This document shows, piece after piece, positions 31,971 through 33,339 of a stretch of 33,339 nucleotides of DNA. The stretch is from Burkholderia arboris (GTDB lineage Bacteria > Pseudomonadota > Gammaproteobacteria > Burkholderiales > Burkholderiaceae). Each line of letters opens with the position of its first letter. The first letter of the stretch is position 1. The notes under the pieces are model-generated. The model made no database searches, was not told the DNA's origin, and worked only from the letters and a program-made list of their open reading frames with translations. Where the stretch lies: NCBI RefSeq assembly GCF_902499125.1, contig NZ_CABVPX010000055.1, positions 1-33,339 of the forward strand. The letters are read 5' to 3'. The translations under genes and the position numbers were made by a program.

Positions 31971-32926
31971 TGCGACGCTCCCACCGCGCCGGCGGCCGCA
32001 CCGGAGGCCGCCGATGCCGAACCGGCGGCAGCCGGCTTCGCGTTGTCGTTCTGGCGCGTGTCGGCGCCGCGCATCGACACGGTTGCGGTGCGGCCCGCGA
32101 TCATCCGGAAATCGTCGGGTACTTCATCGAGCACGACGCGCACCGGCACGCGCTGCGCGAGACGCACCCAGCTGAACGCCGGGTTCACGTTCGGCAGCAG
32201 GTTCGCGCCCTGCGTGCGGTCGCGATCCTCGATCGCGGCAACGATGCTCTGCACGTGGCCGCGTAGCGTATGCGGCTCGCCCATCACGATGATGTCCACC
32301 GGCTGGCCGATATGGATGCCGCGCAGCTTGGTTTCCTCGAAGTAGCCGTCGACGCGGAACGAGTTGCGGTCGACCACCGACAGCACTGCGCGGCCGGCCG
32401 GCACGTATTCGCCGACGCGTGGCGCGCGGTCGTTCAGGTAGCCGTCTACGGGACTCACGATCGTCGTGCGCTGCAGGTTCAGCTTCGCGGTGTCGAGCGA
32501 CACCTGCGCATCGGCGACACTGGCCTCGCCCTGTTCGACGCGCGTGCGGCTTTCCTCGACCTGTTCGCTCGCGACCAGGTTGCCGAGCTGCAGGTTGCGC
32601 GCGTATTCGCGCTTCGCCTGGGCCAGCGTCGCGCGGCGCTGCGCGAGCGTCGCTTCGGCGAGGCGTTCCGCGAGCGCGTAGCGCGCCTGGTCGATCACGA
32701 ACAGCACCTGGCCGCGCTTGACCTCCTGGTTGTCGGCGATCTGTACCGACGTGATGAGGCCCGACACGTCCGGTGCGACCTGGATCACGTCGGCGCGCAC
32801 GTGCCCGTCGCGCGTCCACGGCGAGAACATGTAGTAATTGATGATCCGCCACAGCACGAGGCCGGCTACGACGACGACGATCAGGGTGAGCAGGATTTGC
32901 CCTGCCGAGAGCCAGGTTTTTTTCAC
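31967..32926 (-). CDS. HlyD-family periplasmic adaptor (AaeA/FusE-like)
   Basis: The product has 319 residues. It starts at GTG, 1 nt after the stop of the DUF1656 gene. A single membrane helix (about residues 7-28: ILLTLIVVVVAGLVLW) anchors it. The lipoyl half-motifs are VRADVIQVAPDVSGLITSVQ and TIVSPVDGYLNDRAPRVGEY, around a helical hairpin rich in Ala, Gln and Arg. A beta-barrel domain with HIGQPVDIIVMGEPHTLRGH follows. This layout, next to DUF1656 and FUSC genes, matches the adaptors of p-hydroxybenzoate and fusaric-acid efflux systems. Confidence 0.93.
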   Translation of the reverse strand: MKKTWLSAGQILLTLIVVVVAGLVLWRIINYYMFSPWTRDGHVRADVIQVAPDVSGLITSVQIADNQEVKRGQVLFVIDQARYALAERLAEATLAQRRATLAQAKREYARNLQLGNLVASEQVEESRTRVEQGEASVADAQVSLDTAKLNLQRTTIVSPVDGYLNDRAPRVGEYVPAGRAVLSVVDRNSFRVDGYFEETKLRGIHIGQPVDIIVMGEPHTLRGHVQSIVAAIEDRDRTQGANLLPNVNPAFSWVRLAQRVPVRVVLDEVPDDFRMIAGRTATVSMRGADTRQNDNAKPAAAGSASAASGAAAGAVGASQ

Positions 32927-32927
32927 G

Positions 32928-33140
32928 TTAGGTAGCCACGAGATGGTGGGAAGCGATCACGACGGCGGCAAGTACGAACACGTAGATGCCGAGGTCGAAG
33001 ATCGAACGGTGCCAGACGAGGCGGTAGAAGCCGACGCGTTCGAGCACCGCGCGCACGACGATGTTGATCAGGTAGGCGATCAGCATCAGCACGAGCGGAG
33101 CCGGCACGAACACGCCGAAGATGTCGATTTCGCCGATCAT
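32928..33140 (-). CDS. DUF1656 small membrane protein of the efflux operon
   Basis: The product has 70 residues and two membrane helices (LVLMLIAYLINIVVRAVLE and FDLGIYVFVLAAVVIASHHL). The opening IGEIDIFGVFVPAPLVLMLI is the DUF1656 signature (AaeX-like). Proteins of this family sit between the FUSC pump and the HlyD adaptor in aromatic-acid efflux operons; their role is unknown. The stop codon is 1 nt from the adaptor start. Confidence 0.92.
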   Translation of the reverse strand: MIGEIDIFGVFVPAPLVLMLIAYLINIVVRAVLERVGFYRLVWHRSIFDLGIYVFVLAAVVIASHHLVAT

Positions 33141-33174
33141 GGTCGCGTTGGGAAGGACAGGGTGGAAAGCGGGA

Positions 33175-33339
33175 TCATGCGTGCGCTCCGTCCGGCGCCT
33201 GCGGCGCTTGCCCGGCCGCAGCCGGATATAGCGACAGGCGCAGGCCGACGAGCGCGTGCAGCGTGTCGCGCAGCCGGCGGTGCGTCGCGGGCGTGGCCGG
33301 TGCAGCGGGCGTGGCAGGCGCGGCCGCGCCGTCGGCCGG
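33175..33339 (-). CDS. FUSC-family aromatic acid/fusaric acid exporter, C-terminal fragment
   Basis: Only the last 54 codons are inside the window; the gene runs off the right edge. The visible C-terminus reads HRRLRDTLHALVGLRLSLYP followed by an Ala/Gln/Pro-rich end and a TGA at 33175-33177. The phrase with ALVGLRLSLYP resembles the end of FUSC proteins. The order FUSC, DUF1656, HlyD, NodT is the known fusaric-acid/aromatic-acid efflux layout. The stop lies 34 nt before the DUF1656 start. The identification rests on context and the short tail. Confidence 0.75.
   Translation of the reverse strand, partial: PADGAAAPATPAAPATPATHRRLRDTLHALVGLRLSLYPAAAGQAPQAPDGAHA

Overview
The DNA is GC-rich and its gene content is typical of Burkholderia: a CeoB/AcrB-type RND pump, several LysR and AraC regulators, a DUF4148 protein, and a fusaric-acid-type efflux operon. 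The centre of the window is a replication and partition locus. It holds a Rep_3-family initiator (repA), a 1 kb iteron array, parAB, and a cluster of 16-bp sites GTTGTCACGTGACAAC. From memory this is the parS sequence of the third replicon (pC3, formerly chromosome 3) of the Burkholderia cepacia complex. My best reading is that the window spans the origin of a pC3-type megaplasmid. Species and strain cannot be told from this sequence.

Left arm (1-12.9 kb). On the minus strand lie an RND tripartite pump (adaptor, transporter, start of the outer-membrane gene) and a LysR gene. They are followed by an AraC regulator, a decayed M20/AbgB-like gene, an orphan sulfonate-type binding protein and another LysR gene. 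A complete extra purA is divergent from a GcvA-like LysR gene that has a perfect inverted repeat just before its start. A small secreted DUF4148 protein ends the arm.

Replication and partition core (12.9-21.7 kb). About 1.3 kb without convincing genes leads into an origin with 13 forward iterons and 2 inverted ones. Four pairs of forward iterons sit at exactly 26-bp pitch. repA follows. A 1,305-bp ISL3-family insertion sequence with an 8-bp target duplication has landed in the T-tract of the terminator shared by repA and the convergent parAB operon. parA has a strong promoter and a short AT-rich patch inside the gene. Five parS sites lie upstream of parA.

Right arm (21.7-33.3 kb). It begins with an AraC gene and a metallo-beta-lactamase gene divergent from a TetR gene with twin operators. 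Next are a flavodoxin and a DUF2889 protein. A 20-copy heptanucleotide array lies upstream of a ProQ/FinO-family RNA-binding protein. Then come an EamA transporter with a histidine-rich tail and a mop-nifQ molybdenum pair with a ModE-like box upstream. The arm ends in a four-gene aromatic-acid/fusaric-acid efflux operon cut by the window edge. A lone perfect copy of the origin iteron lies in the gap after the EamA gene, 13.7 kb from repA.

The most interesting signals are the paired iterons, the distant consensus iteron, the IS in the rep/par terminator, the AT-rich patch in parA, and the two-block heptamer array.
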